From assembly GCF_024343675.1 (NCBI RefSeq), contig NZ_RJUD01000003.1, forward strand, positions 124,001 through 188,000: a DNA stretch of 64,000 bases. Direction: 5' to 3'. Below, in pieces: positions 33,576 to 42,788 of this stretch; the first letter of the stretch is position 1; each line of letters opens with the position of its first letter. Under the pieces are notes generated by a model. The model was not told the origin of the DNA. It made no database searches and was given only the letters and a program-made list of their open reading frames with translations. Both the position numbers and the translations under genes were made by a program. The DNA is from Lacihabitans sp. CS3-21 (GTDB lineage Bacteria > Bacteroidota > Bacteroidia > Cytophagales > Spirosomataceae).

Positions 33576-35399
33576 ATGACAAATCAAACATTTCCTGATT
33601 TCGATTGGGAGAAAGTAACAAAAAAAGGCATTGGTGGAGGATACACCGCTGCCGAGAAAGCAGATTTAGAAGCAGTTTACGGTGAAACTTTCGCCGCAAT
33701 CGAAGAAAAAGACGTAGTAGATGCCCTTGTGGTAGGTATTACAGACAGAGAAGTTTTATTAAACATCGGATTCAAATCAGATGGAATAGTTTCTCGTTCA
33801 GAATTCCGCGACTTGCCAGACCTTAAAGTGGGTGACAAAGTTGAGGTTTTCATCGAAAAACAAGAAGATGCTTTAGGACAATTGGTTATTTCTCGTAAAA
33901 AAGCCAGAATCCTTACAGCTTGGTCTAAAATTGAAGGTGCTCTTGAGACTGACATTATTGTTGATGCTCTAATTAAGCGTCGCACAAAAGGTGGTCTTAT
34001 TGTAGATATTTTTGGTATTGAGGCTTTCTTGCCAGGTTCACAAATCGACGTTAAACCTATCAGAGACTTTGATGTGTTTGTAGGAAAACGTATGGAAGTG
34101 AAAGTGGTTAAGATCAACCATACCAACGACAACGTAGTAGTATCGCACAAGGTATTGATCGAGAAAGACCTTGAGTCGCAACGTCAGCAAATCCTTACTA
34201 ACCTTGAGAAAGGACAAGTATTGGAAGGTGTGGTTAAAAACATTACCAACTTCGGTGTATTCATCGACCTTGGTGGCGTAGATGGATTACTACACATCAC
34301 GGATATCTCGTGGGGTAGAGTAAACCACCCTAACGAAGTATTGAATCTTGACGATAAAATCAAAGTTGTGGTTCTTGACTTTGATGATGACAAGAAGCGT
34401 ATCTCATTGGGTATGAAACAATTGGAGGCTCATCCTTGGGATTCATTAGCTGAAGGCCTAGAAGTAGGTTCTAAAGTGAGCGGAAAAATCGTAAACATTG
34501 CAGATTACGGTGCATTCCTTGAATTGAAGCCAGGTGTGGAGGGTCTTATCCACGTTTCAGAAATGTCTTGGTCACAACACTTGAGAAACCCGTCTGATTT
34601 CTTGCAAATCGGTGACGATATCTCAGCTGTTGTATTGACTATGGATAAAGACGAAAGAAAAATGTCATTGGGTATCAAGCAAATGACAGAAGATCCATGG
34701 ACAAAACAAGATCTTTTGGCTAAATACGCTATTGGCACTAAACATAAAGGAACAGTTCGTAACCTTACCAACTTCGGTTTATTCTTAGAGCTAGAAGAAG
34801 GTATAGACGGTCTGGTTCACGTTTCTGACCTTTCTTGGACTAAGAAAATCAAGCACCCATCTGATTTCGTTAAAATCGGAGAGGAGCTTGAAGTAATCGT
34901 ACTTGAATTGGACGTTGACAACAGAAGATTGGCTCTTAGCCACAAGCACTTGGAAGAAAATCCTTGGGATACTTTCGAAACAGTATTCGAAGTAGGAACG
35001 GTACACGAGTGTAACATCGTTGGTAAAAACGAAAAACAAGTTACATTAGAACTTCCTTACGGTATCGAAGGACAAGCTGGTCTAAAAGCTATCGCTAAAG
35101 AAGACGGAACAATGGGCGAAATGGGCGAGAAACTTTCTTTTGAAGTAATTGAGTTTAATAAAGAAGAAAAGAAAATCGTTCTTTCTCATTCAAAAACTTG
35201 GGAAGTTCAAAAAGAAGAGCCTAAAGTAGAGAAGAAAAAAGCTCCAGTAAAAGCAACTGATAAAGTAAAAATGCCTGAAATGGAGAAATCTACATTGGGT
35301 GACTTGTCAGCTCTTTCGGCTTTGAGAGATCAACTTGAAAGCGAAGAAGCTTCTCCAAAAAAGAAAGTAGTTAAAAAGAAAACATCTGATGAGGCTTAA
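33576..35399 (+). CDS. rpsA: 30S ribosomal protein S1
   Basis: 607 residues with six S1 (OB-fold) domains in tandem: about 45-115, 120-190, 210-280, 295-365, 382-452 and 465-535. The middle four carry the GVFIDLGGVDGLLHITDISW-type signature most clearly. A Lys/Glu-rich tail (about 550-607, ending KKKVVKKKTSDEA) replaces further domains. S1 binds mRNA and helps initiate translation, which in Bacteroidota proceeds largely without Shine-Dalgarno pairing. The promoter is 92-122 bp upstream and a terminator follows the stop. Codon use looks biased towards highly expressed genes. Confidence 0.96.
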   Translation: MTNQTFPDFDWEKVTKKGIGGGYTAAEKADLEAVYGETFAAIEEKDVVDALVVGITDREVLLNIGFKSDGIVSRSEFRDLPDLKVGDKVEVFIEKQEDALGQLVISRKKARILTAWSKIEGALETDIIVDALIKRRTKGGLIVDIFGIEAFLPGSQIDVKPIRDFDVFVGKRMEVKVVKINHTNDNVVVSHKVLIEKDLESQRQQILTNLEKGQVLEGVVKNITNFGVFIDLGGVDGLLHITDISWGRVNHPNEVLNLDDKIKVVVLDFDDDKKRISLGMKQLEAHPWDSLAEGLEVGSKVSGKIVNIADYGAFLELKPGVEGLIHVSEMSWSQHLRNPSDFLQIGDDISAVVLTMDKDERKMSLGIKQMTEDPWTKQDLLAKYAIGTKHKGTVRNLTNFGLFLELEEGIDGLVHVSDLSWTKKIKHPSDFVKIGEELEVIVLELDVDNRRLALSHKHLEENPWDTFETVFEVGTVHECNIVGKNEKQVTLELPYGIEGQAGLKAIAKEDGTMGEMGEKLSFEVIEFNKEEKKIVLSHSKTWEVQKEEPKVEKKKAPVKATDKVKMPEMEKSTLGDLSALSALRDQLESEEASPKKKVVKKKTSDEA

Positions 35400-35431
35400 T
35401 CTCAGTTTTTCTTAAAAATAATTTTTCTTCA

Positions 35432-35467
35432 GAAATGGCTGTCTATAAGGCAGCCATTTCATTTTTT
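35432..35467 (+). terminator. intrinsic terminator of rpsA
   Basis: Stem GAAATGGCTG / CAGCCATTTC (10 bp), 9-base loop, followed by ATTTTTT. It begins 32 bp after the rpsA stop. Confidence 0.9.
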
Positions 35468-35498
35468 AAGAAAAATTTAAGAATATTCTAAAATAATT

Positions 35499-35529
35499 TT
35501 GGCAAAACAGCTATTTGGTCATAAATTTG
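35499..35529 (+). promoter_or_regulatory. Bacteroidota promoter of tRNA-Cys
   Basis: TTG at 35499-35501, 20-bp spacer, TAAATTTG at 35522-35529; the tRNA begins 19 bp later. Confidence 0.75.
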
Positions 35530-35547
35530 CATTCCTTTAAATAAGAG

Positions 35548-35618
35548 GGTCCTGTGGCCGAGCGGCTAGGCAGAGCTCTGCAAAAGCTTCTACAGCGGTT
35601 CGAATCCGCTCGGGACCT
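35548..35618 (+). tRNA. tRNA-Cys (GCA)
   Basis: A 71-nt cloverleaf. Acceptor arms GGTCCTG / CGGGACC pair over 7 bp with one G-U, D stem GCC/GGC, anticodon stem GAGCT / AGCTT with loop CTGCAAA (anticodon GCA), and T stem AGCGG / CCGCT with loop TTCGAAT. Discriminator base T73 is the cysteine identity base. The 3' CCA is not encoded. Confidence 0.96.
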
Positions 35619-35788
35619 CAAAAATTTTGATAAAAGTCAAAATCTAAAATTAATACCATTTGATAGGTTAGTTAAAACTACTTTTCAAATGGTATTTTTT
35701 GTTTCAAATAATTCATTTTCAATTAGTTGCATTATTATTTAAAATGATTCTAAATTTATTTTATTCAAAAAAAATCACATTACATATT

Positions 35789-35818
35789 TTGATAAAAAGC
35801 ATTCCTACCTTAGCTTTG
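35789..35818 (+). promoter_or_regulatory. Bacteroidota promoter of the ACIII/oxidase operon
   Basis: TTG at 35789-35791, 19-bp spacer, TAGCTTTG at 35811-35818, an exact consensus fit. The start codon of actA at 35851 follows a leader of about 25 nt. Confidence 0.8.
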
Positions 35819-35850
35819 TACTCTCAAAAATTGCAATATTATAATTTAAA

Positions 35851-37050
35851 ATGATAAATAATATTTCGAAAAAATTACTAACTCTTGTAGCCCTCGTTTT
35901 TGTACTAACATTAAACACATTCGCCCAAGATGGTGATGCTGCTGCCGGAGAAACTCTTTTCAAAAATAACTGTGCTCAATGTCACGCGGTTGACGCTTCT
36001 GTGGTTGTAGGTCCAGGTTTAGCTGGTATCGAAGACAGAAGAGATTACGCTTGGCTAAAAAAATGGATTAATAATCCAGCCGCTGTTATTTCAAGTGGAG
36101 ATAAATATGCAGTTGAATTGTATGAAAAATTCAACAAAACACAAATGACGGCTTTTCCCGCTTATGGAGACGCCGAAATTAAAAACATCCTTGCTTATGT
36201 TAAAACAGCAAACGCTGCTCCTGCAGCCGCCGCTCCTGGTGCTGCAACAGCCGCTCCAGCCCAAGAAACATCTGGAGGTAAGTTCTTCAACATAGTTTTA
36301 GTGGCTTTGTTGGTGATTATGGGTCTGGTACTTGTTGCACTGCTCGCTGTTCTTAAGTTGTTGTCTACATTAGCTAAAGGGGAGTCTCTTGAAGGTATGC
36401 CATCAGCAATGGACAATTTGAAATCTACTTTTAAAGGCTTGTCCGCCAACAAAACTATAGTAACTGCGGTTATTTGGATGTTTGTATTGTTAGGCACCAA
36501 GGCTACTTTAGATGGATTATTTAAAATTGGTGTTCACCAAGGATACGCTCCTACACAACCAATCAATTTCTCTCACAAGCTTCATGCTGGAGATATGGAA
36601 ATCAATTGTGCTTATTGTCATACTGGAGTTTATAAAGGAAAACAATCGGGTATCCCTTCTTCTAGTATTTGTATGAATTGCCACAATACCATTAAGAGAG
36701 AATCTCCTGAAATTCAGAAAATATATACTGCGATAGAGAAAAATCAGCCAATTGAGTGGGTAAGAGTACACAACCTTCCTGATTTGGCATATTTTAATCA
36801 TGCTCAGCACACCAACGTGGCTGGCTTAGATTGTGAAAACTGTCATGGCGATATCAAAAACATGGAGGTAGTACAGCAACGCCACACGCTTACTATGGGC
36901 TGGTGTATTGATTGTCATAGAAAAACGGATGTGAACTCAAAAGGAAATGCATATTATGATGCTTTGCTTACAGCTCACAATAGCACCTCTAAAGAGGCCA
37001 TGAAAGTGGAAGACATAGGCGGTTTGGAGTGTGCCAAATGCCACTATTAA
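35851..37050 (+). CDS. actA: alternative complex III subunit A, multiheme cytochrome c with extra N-terminal heme domain
   Basis: 399 residues. A signal peptide (about 1-26, ending NTFAQ) is followed by a mono-heme cytochrome c domain (CAQCH at about 42-46), an Ala/Pro linker, one or two transmembrane helices (about 148-172 and 203-222), then a penta-heme part with CAYCH, CMNCH, CENCH, CIDCH and CAKCH: six CxxCH in total. ActA of studied alternative complex III carries five hemes that move electrons from the iron-sulfur subunit towards the oxidase; the extra domain looks like a fused cytochrome. It begins the operon and the promoter is immediately upstream. Exact boundaries of the second helix are approximate. 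Confidence 0.92.
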   Translation: MINNISKKLLTLVALVFVLTLNTFAQDGDAAAGETLFKNNCAQCHAVDASVVVGPGLAGIEDRRDYAWLKKWINNPAAVISSGDKYAVELYEKFNKTQMTAFPAYGDAEIKNILAYVKTANAAPAAAAPGAATAAPAQETSGGKFFNIVLVALLVIMGLVLVALLAVLKLLSTLAKGESLEGMPSAMDNLKSTFKGLSANKTIVTAVIWMFVLLGTKATLDGLFKIGVHQGYAPTQPINFSHKLHAGDMEINCAYCHTGVYKGKQSGIPSSSICMNCHNTIKRESPEIQKIYTAIEKNQPIEWVRVHNLPDLAYFNHAQHTNVAGLDCENCHGDIKNMEVVQQRHTLTMGWCIDCHRKTDVNSKGNAYYDALLTAHNSTSKEAMKVEDIGGLECAKCHY

Positions 37051-37091
37051 TTTTTTTCAAGTAATAAAGAGAATTTTATATATACATACTC

Positions 37092-40000
37092 ATGGAGAAT
37101 ACTAATAAAAGGTATTGGAAAGGTATTGAAGAGTTGAAAAACGATATCAGCGTTGTCAAAAATGCCGATAAAGAATTTAATTTAGAGGGATTAGAGGGCG
37201 GCACTTACCGACGCGATTTCTTGAAAATGTTGGGATTTGGAGTTGCTGCTGTTTCTTTGGCGGCTTGTAATGCACCAGTTAGACATACAATTCCATATTT
37301 AAATAAACCTGAAGACATCGAGCCTGGTATTCCTAACTATTATGCTTCAACTTTTGCTCAAGCAGGCAGCTATTGTAGTATTTTAGTAAAAACCAGAGAA
37401 GGAAGACCTGTTAAAATAGAAGGAAATAAGCTTTCAGGGGTAACCAAAGGCGGTGTAGCTGCTCATGTACACGCTTCGTTATTGTCTTTATATGATAACG
37501 AAAGATCAAAAGAGCCTACAAAAGGGGGTAAGAAAACAACTTGGGCTGAATTAGACAAGGAAGTTTCGGCAGCTTTGGCTTCTTCTACAAATATTAGAGT
37601 GGTTTCTAATACCATTCTTTCACCAAGTACCAAATCAGTATTAGCAGATTTTGCCTCAAAGTATCCTTCTGCAAAACATGTGACATACGATTCTAACTCA
37701 GCTTCAGCTTTGATTGAAGCCAATGGAACGAGTTTTGGTAAGGCTGTTATCCCTTCATATTTGTTTAATAAAGCTAATGTAATTGTAGGTATCAACTGCG
37801 ATTTCCTTGGAACTTGGCTTTCACCAATCGAGCATTCAGCTCAATGGGCAGAAACAAGAAGATTGAGCAGTGCGAAAGGAGGCAAAAAAACCATGTCGAG
37901 ACATTACCAGTTTGAAACTGGCATGAGCATGACTGGAGCAAATGCTGACTACAGAGGTATGTTCAAGCCTTCGCAAGAAGGAGCATTTGTAGCAAATCTT
38001 TATAACAGAATTGCAGCTATCATGGGAGTTGGTTCTCAACTTTCTGTAGCTAAGGCTGATTTCGAAAACATTGATAAATGTGCCAAAGACTTAGTTGCCG
38101 CTAAAGGAGCTAGTTTAGTGGTATCTGGTTCAAATAATGTAGCAGTTCAGACCATTGTAAATGGTATCAACAGTCTTTTAGGAAACCTTGGAAACACAAT
38201 AGATTTCGGAACAACTGTTAATTACAAACAAGGCAACGATGCTGCCATGAATCAATTCGTTGCTGAATTGAAATCAGGAGCTGTAGATGCAGTTATATTT
38301 TTAGATTCAAATCCTGTTTATGACCACCTATTAGGTGCTGATATTGCAGAAGGTTTGAAAAAGTCAAAATTAAGTGTAGCCATTGCTGATAGAGCTAATG
38401 AGACTGCTTCATTGTGTACATATTTGGCTCTTAATACACATTACTTAGAGTCGTGGGGTGATGCTTCACCAAAGGCAGGATATTATTCACTTACTCAGCC
38501 AGTAATTTCTAATATTTTTAATTCTCGTCAGGGTGAGTCAAGCTTATTAGCGTGGGCTGGTAAGTCTTCTGACTATCAGGCTTATGTTAAAAATGTTTGG
38601 ACTTCAAGTATATTAAATGGTAAAACTTGGATTCAGGCTCTTCACGATGGTGTTTATGAGTCCCCAAATGCTACTGTTTTAGGTGCTTCCTTTTCAGGAA
38701 ATTTGGCCGAGGCAGCTGCAAAAGTATCTTCAGTTAAATCTTCAGGAATTGAATTACTTGTTTTCGAAAATGTAACAATTGGTACAGGTATTCAAGCAAA
38801 CAACCCTTGGTTGCAAGAAACGCCAGATCCAGTTTCAAAAGTTACTTGGGAAAATACAGCTGCGTTTTCACAAAAAACTGCTGCTGACCTTGGTTTAGAA
38901 GTTGGAGATTGGGTAAATCTTACTATTGGAGCCAACACCGTTGAGCTACCAATATTAATACAACCGGGCCAGGCAAACGACACGGTAACAGTAGCTATGG
39001 GTTACGGTCGTACAGCTGCTGGAAAGGCAGGTAATGTAGGAGTTGCTATGTTGCCATTGCTAAAAGGTTCTGCCACAGCAAGTAATCTATGGGTGGGAGG
39101 AGCAAAAATTGAAAAAACAAAGAGTGGTTATACTTTAGCACAGACACAAACACACGAGACTTACATGGGCCGTGAGGCAGTGGTTCAAGAGTCAGTGTTG
39201 AGTGAATATGTTAAAAATTCAAAGGCTGGAAGATTCGAGCCAATGATTGCAACTTCTGATGGTCTGAAAAAACCTTATTCAATCACATTGTGGAACGGAC
39301 ACGAGAAGAAAAACCACAGCTGGGGAATGGTAATCGACCTTAACACTTGTACAGGTTGTGCAGCGTGTGTGGTTAGTTGTCAAGCAGAAAACAACGTTTC
39401 GGTTGTTGGTAAAGCTGAGGTTGCTCGTGCAAGAGAAATGCATTGGATTAGAATAGATAGATATTATAGTTCAGACGCTCCAGAAGAAGAAGGTTACAGT
39501 GTTGCTGGTTACAAAGCTATGGAAACCGCTTCGGCCAATCCTGAGGTTGTATTTCAGCCATTGATGTGTCAGCACTGTTCAAATGCTCCATGTGAGACTG
39601 TTTGTCCAGTTTTGGCTACAACACATAGTTCTGAAGGATTGAATCAAATGACTTATAACAGATGTGTAGGTACAAGATATTGTGCAAATAACTGTCCTTA
39701 TAAAGTAAGAAGATTCAACTGGTTTAAATATTTTGAGAACGATAACTTTGATTTCCATTTCAACAATGAGTTGGGACGTATGGTAATCAACCCTGATGTA
39801 ACTGTAAGGTCAAGAGGTGTTATTGAGAAATGCTCAATGTGTGTTCAGAGAATTCAGGCTGGTAAACTTACAGCCAAAAAAGAAAAGCGTCGTCCGGTGG
39901 ATGGAGAGATAGAAACAGCATGTTCTCAATCTTGTCCTACAAATGCCATAACTTTTGGCGATATGTTGGATCCGGAATCAAGAGTTTCAAAACTTTTGGT

Positions 40001-40151
40001 GCAAGAAGAAGAAGGAAGAAGATTCCAATTGTTAGAAGAAATCAACGTAATACCTCAAGTAAACTATCTTGTTAAAATTAGAAACAAAGATGGTGTTAAG
40101 AAAGCAGAGGCTGTAGCACATACAGATCATTCTGAGCATGCAGGTCATTGA
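37092..40151 (+). CDS. actB: alternative complex III subunit B, molybdopterin-like/iron-sulfur fusion
   Basis: 1019 residues. After a 39-residue leader comes a Tat-type signal (RRDFLKMLGFG from residue 40) ending in SLAAC with a possible lipid-modified C59. Residues about 70-700 resemble a molybdopterin oxidoreductase shell; family knowledge says ActB contains no Mo cofactor. The C-terminal 300 residues form a ferredoxin-like unit with cysteine clusters CTGCAACVVSC, CQHCSNAPCETVC, CVGTRYCANNC and CSMC...CSQSC, suiting three to four iron-sulfur clusters. It carries electrons between the quinol site in ActC and the ActA hemes. It lies 41 bp behind actA. Confidence 0.95.
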   Translation: MENTNKRYWKGIEELKNDISVVKNADKEFNLEGLEGGTYRRDFLKMLGFGVAAVSLAACNAPVRHTIPYLNKPEDIEPGIPNYYASTFAQAGSYCSILVKTREGRPVKIEGNKLSGVTKGGVAAHVHASLLSLYDNERSKEPTKGGKKTTWAELDKEVSAALASSTNIRVVSNTILSPSTKSVLADFASKYPSAKHVTYDSNSASALIEANGTSFGKAVIPSYLFNKANVIVGINCDFLGTWLSPIEHSAQWAETRRLSSAKGGKKTMSRHYQFETGMSMTGANADYRGMFKPSQEGAFVANLYNRIAAIMGVGSQLSVAKADFENIDKCAKDLVAAKGASLVVSGSNNVAVQTIVNGINSLLGNLGNTIDFGTTVNYKQGNDAAMNQFVAELKSGAVDAVIFLDSNPVYDHLLGADIAEGLKKSKLSVAIADRANETASLCTYLALNTHYLESWGDASPKAGYYSLTQPVISNIFNSRQGESSLLAWAGKSSDYQAYVKNVWTSSILNGKTWIQALHDGVYESPNATVLGASFSGNLAEAAAKVSSVKSSGIELLVFENVTIGTGIQANNPWLQETPDPVSKVTWENTAAFSQKTAADLGLEVGDWVNLTIGANTVELPILIQPGQANDTVTVAMGYGRTAAGKAGNVGVAMLPLLKGSATASNLWVGGAKIEKTKSGYTLAQTQTHETYMGREAVVQESVLSEYVKNSKAGRFEPMIATSDGLKKPYSITLWNGHEKKNHSWGMVIDLNTCTGCAACVVSCQAENNVSVVGKAEVARAREMHWIRIDRYYSSDAPEEEGYSVAGYKAMETASANPEVVFQPLMCQHCSNAPCETVCPVLATTHSSEGLNQMTYNRCVGTRYCANNCPYKVRRFNWFKYFENDNFDFHFNNELGRMVINPDVTVRSRGVIEKCSMCVQRIQAGKLTAKKEKRRPVDGEIETACSQSCPTNAITFGDMLDPESRVSKLLVQEEEGRRFQLLEEINVIPQVNYLVKIRNKDGVKKAEAVAHTDHSEHAGH

Positions 40152-40216
40152 TTTTTGTATTTTTTGTAATTAATTTTTAAATAAATAAAGTTCCTAAATA
40201 TTTCTAGGATATAATT

Positions 40217-41581
40217 ATGTCAGTAGTTTCACCAATAAGAGAACATCTAGTAACCGGAGGCAAAACCTACCACGATGTTACTGAGGATATTTGCAGACAT
40301 GTAGAAGCCAAGCCTACTAAAGAATGGAAAATAGCGTTTGCTATTTCTGTCCTGGTATTATTATACGGTGGTGGTTGGGTTTTGTGGACATGGTGGGAAG
40401 GCCTCGGTGTATGGGGTTTGAACAAAACAGTAGGTTGGGCATGGGACATCACTAACTTCGTATGGTGGGTGGGTATCGGTCACGCTGGTACACTTATTTC
40501 TGCCATTCTTTTGTTGTTCCGCCAAAAATGGAGAACATCAATCAACCGTGCTGCTGAAGCAATGACCATCTTTGCGGTTCTTTGTGCGGCTTCATTCATT
40601 TTAATGCACATGGGTCGTCCTTGGTTAGCTTATTGGGCATTGCCGCTTCCAAACACTTTTGGTTCTTTGTGGGTAAACTTTAATTCTCCTTTAGTTTGGG
40701 ACGTTTTTGCCATATCTACATATTTCTCTGTTTCTTGTTTGTTCTGGTTCATTGGTTTAATTCCTGATTTGGCCACAATAAGAGATAGAGCTACTGGTGT
40801 TCGTAAAACTATTTATGGGGCACTTTCATTAGGCTGGACAGGTGGTGCAAGAACTTGGGCTCGTTATGAAGATGTATCTTTAATTCTTGCAGGTTTATCT
40901 ACACCACTTGTACTCTCAGTACACACTATTGTATCCTTTGACTTTGCTACTTCGGTTATTCCAGGATGGCACACCACCATCTTTCCTCCATATTTCGTTG
41001 CAGGGGCTATTTTCTCTGGCTTTGCAATGGTTCAAAACCTGATGTTGGTTACCAGAGTAGTTTACAAACTAGAGGACTACATTACTTTGGAACACATTTC
41101 TTTGATGAATAAAATCATCACCTTGACGGGTTCGATTGTAGGTGTTGCCTATATAACTGAGTTTTTCATTGCTGCCTATTCAGGTGTTGAGTACGAAAAA
41201 TATGCTTTTATCAATAGAGCAACTGGTCCATTATGGTGGTCATATTTTGGTATGATGTTTTGTAATGTAATGTCACCACAAGTTTTTTGGTTTAAAAAAT
41301 TAAGAGAGAATATAGTAGTTTCATTTGTAATTGCTGTTGTAGTAAACATAGGTATGTGGTTTGAGCGTTTTGTAATTATTGTAACTTCATTACATAGAGA
41401 TTACTTGCCTTCTAGTTGGACATACTTCACTCCTAGAATGGGTGATATTGGAGACTATTTGTTCTCATTTGGATTCTTCTTTACCTGTTTCTTCTTATTC
41501 TCTAAGTTTTTACCGGTAATAAATATGGCAGAGGTGAAATCAGTTTTAAAATCATCATCTGAAAAGAAATCCAACCATTAA
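40217..41581 (+). CDS. actC: alternative complex III subunit C, quinol-binding NrfD-like membrane protein
   Basis: 454 residues with about ten transmembrane helices of the NrfD/PsrC family. The N-terminal segment contains FVWWVGIGHAGTLISAILLLFRQKWR (about 78-103), the quinol-site helix pattern, and later SVHTIVSFDFATSVIPGWHTTIFPPYFVAGAIFSG (about 234-268). In ACIII this subunit oxidises menaquinol and passes electrons to ActB. It follows actB by 65 bp and precedes actD by 31 bp within the single operon. Confidence 0.95.
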   Translation: MSVVSPIREHLVTGGKTYHDVTEDICRHVEAKPTKEWKIAFAISVLVLLYGGGWVLWTWWEGLGVWGLNKTVGWAWDITNFVWWVGIGHAGTLISAILLLFRQKWRTSINRAAEAMTIFAVLCAASFILMHMGRPWLAYWALPLPNTFGSLWVNFNSPLVWDVFAISTYFSVSCLFWFIGLIPDLATIRDRATGVRKTIYGALSLGWTGGARTWARYEDVSLILAGLSTPLVLSVHTIVSFDFATSVIPGWHTTIFPPYFVAGAIFSGFAMVQNLMLVTRVVYKLEDYITLEHISLMNKIITLTGSIVGVAYITEFFIAAYSGVEYEKYAFINRATGPLWWSYFGMMFCNVMSPQVFWFKKLRENIVVSFVIAVVVNIGMWFERFVIIVTSLHRDYLPSSWTYFTPRMGDIGDYLFSFGFFFTCFFLFSKFLPVINMAEVKSVLKSSSEKKSNH

Positions 41582-41612
41582 TTAATTCCGAATAAGATTA
41601 ATTGTTCTTAAA

Positions 41613-42134
41613 ATGACAGATAAAAAATATATAGTAGGCATTTTTAACGACGAAGACGTGGTTATGGATGCGGTTCAGAAAATCAGAAGCAAAGGAATTA
41701 AAATCCATGAGGTTTTTTGTCCTTATCCTGTCCATGGTCTTGATCATGCTTTAGGTTACGAAAGACCAAGAATGGGTATCCCTGCCTTTTTATTTGGAAT
41801 AACAGGAACTTGCTTAGCATTTTTGCTTACTTTTTGGACTTTGGGTGTAGATTGGCCAATGAATATTGGTGGTAAGAATTTCTTCCCTTTCCCTACCAAT
41901 ATTCCAATTGTATTTGAATTAACGGTTTTATTAGCAGCATTTGGTATGTCATTTACCTTCTTTTTTATGGAAGGATTAGGGCCAAGTGTAAAGCCAATTA
42001 TATTCGATATCAGAAGCACAGATGATAAATTTGCAATGGCTATTGATTTGAACAAAAACACTGTTTCTGATTCGGAAATTACAGCGTTTTTAAGCGAAAT
42101 TGGTGCTGAGGAAGTAAATGTTAAGGAAGTTTAA
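41613..42134 (+). CDS. actD: alternative complex III subunit D (DUF3341)
   Basis: 173 residues. It has a soluble N-terminal alpha/beta part (KYIVGIFNDEDVVMDAVQKIRSKGIKIHEVFCPYPVHGLD), two transmembrane helices (about 55-75 and 97-118) and a C-terminal soluble tail. The length and helix pattern match ActD/DUF3341, a structural subunit without cofactors. It lies between actC and actE as in other Bacteroidota operons. Confidence 0.93.
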   Translation: MTDKKYIVGIFNDEDVVMDAVQKIRSKGIKIHEVFCPYPVHGLDHALGYERPRMGIPAFLFGITGTCLAFLLTFWTLGVDWPMNIGGKNFFPFPTNIPIVFELTVLLAAFGMSFTFFFMEGLGPSVKPIIFDIRSTDDKFAMAIDLNKNTVSDSEITAFLSEIGAEEVNVKEV

Positions 42135-42146
42135 TAAAATCTTAAA

Positions 42147-42752
42147 ATGAAAAACAGTAAATTATATTTTAAACTTGTTTTAAGCGGAATTTTAGGTCTT
42201 TCCTTGGTTTCATGCGATTCTAAAAATGATACAGGCTGGGAATTTGCTCCCAATATGTACAACTCTTTGGGTTATGAGGCTCAAACACAGATTGAACCAA
42301 ACGCTATCAATCCAAACGGAATGAATATGCGTTATCCAGTGGCTGGAACTATTTCACGAAGAAATTACAAGACTTCTTTTGTTCAGGATGATAGTACGGT
42401 AGTAAACGATCTTATGATTTATGGTTTAGGTAAGGATGATTTGGCATTGGCTGAAACTCTGAAGAACCCTATACCTTGGTCAGAAGCCGTTGAGGAAGAA
42501 GGTAAGGTATTGTATGAAAAAAATTGTCAGCATTGCCATGGTGCTGGTGGAGCAGGTGATGGAAAAGTTGCTGCTAAATATAAGGGTGTTCCAAATTATG
42601 CTGCGGATGCCTATAAAAATATGACAATGGGTCATGTATTCCATGTTATTACACATGGAAAAGGAAGAATGTGGGCTCATGGTGCTCAAGTTTTACCTGA
42701 AGAAAGATGGAAAATAGCCCATTATGTACAGAGATTACAAATTGGTGGTTAA
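42147..42752 (+). CDS. actE: alternative complex III subunit E, mono-heme cytochrome c lipoprotein
   Basis: 201 residues. The lipoprotein signal ends at C23 (LSLVSC). One heme site CQHCH (about residues 129-133) sits in a GAGGAGDGKV cytochrome context, with candidate axial Met residues in NMTMGHVFHVI and GRMW. ActE passes electrons from complex III to the oxidase. It begins 12 bp after actD. Confidence 0.94.
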   Translation: MKNSKLYFKLVLSGILGLSLVSCDSKNDTGWEFAPNMYNSLGYEAQTQIEPNAINPNGMNMRYPVAGTISRRNYKTSFVQDDSTVVNDLMIYGLGKDDLALAETLKNPIPWSEAVEEEGKVLYEKNCQHCHGAGGAGDGKVAAKYKGVPNYAADAYKNMTMGHVFHVITHGKGRMWAHGAQVLPEERWKIAHYVQRLQIGG

Positions 42753-42788
42753 TTTAGATAAGTTTTAATTGTAAATAATAATAATATA

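Noticed and set aside
35554-35742. Short plus-strand open frame
   Set aside because: It runs through the tRNA-Cys gene and has no coding character.
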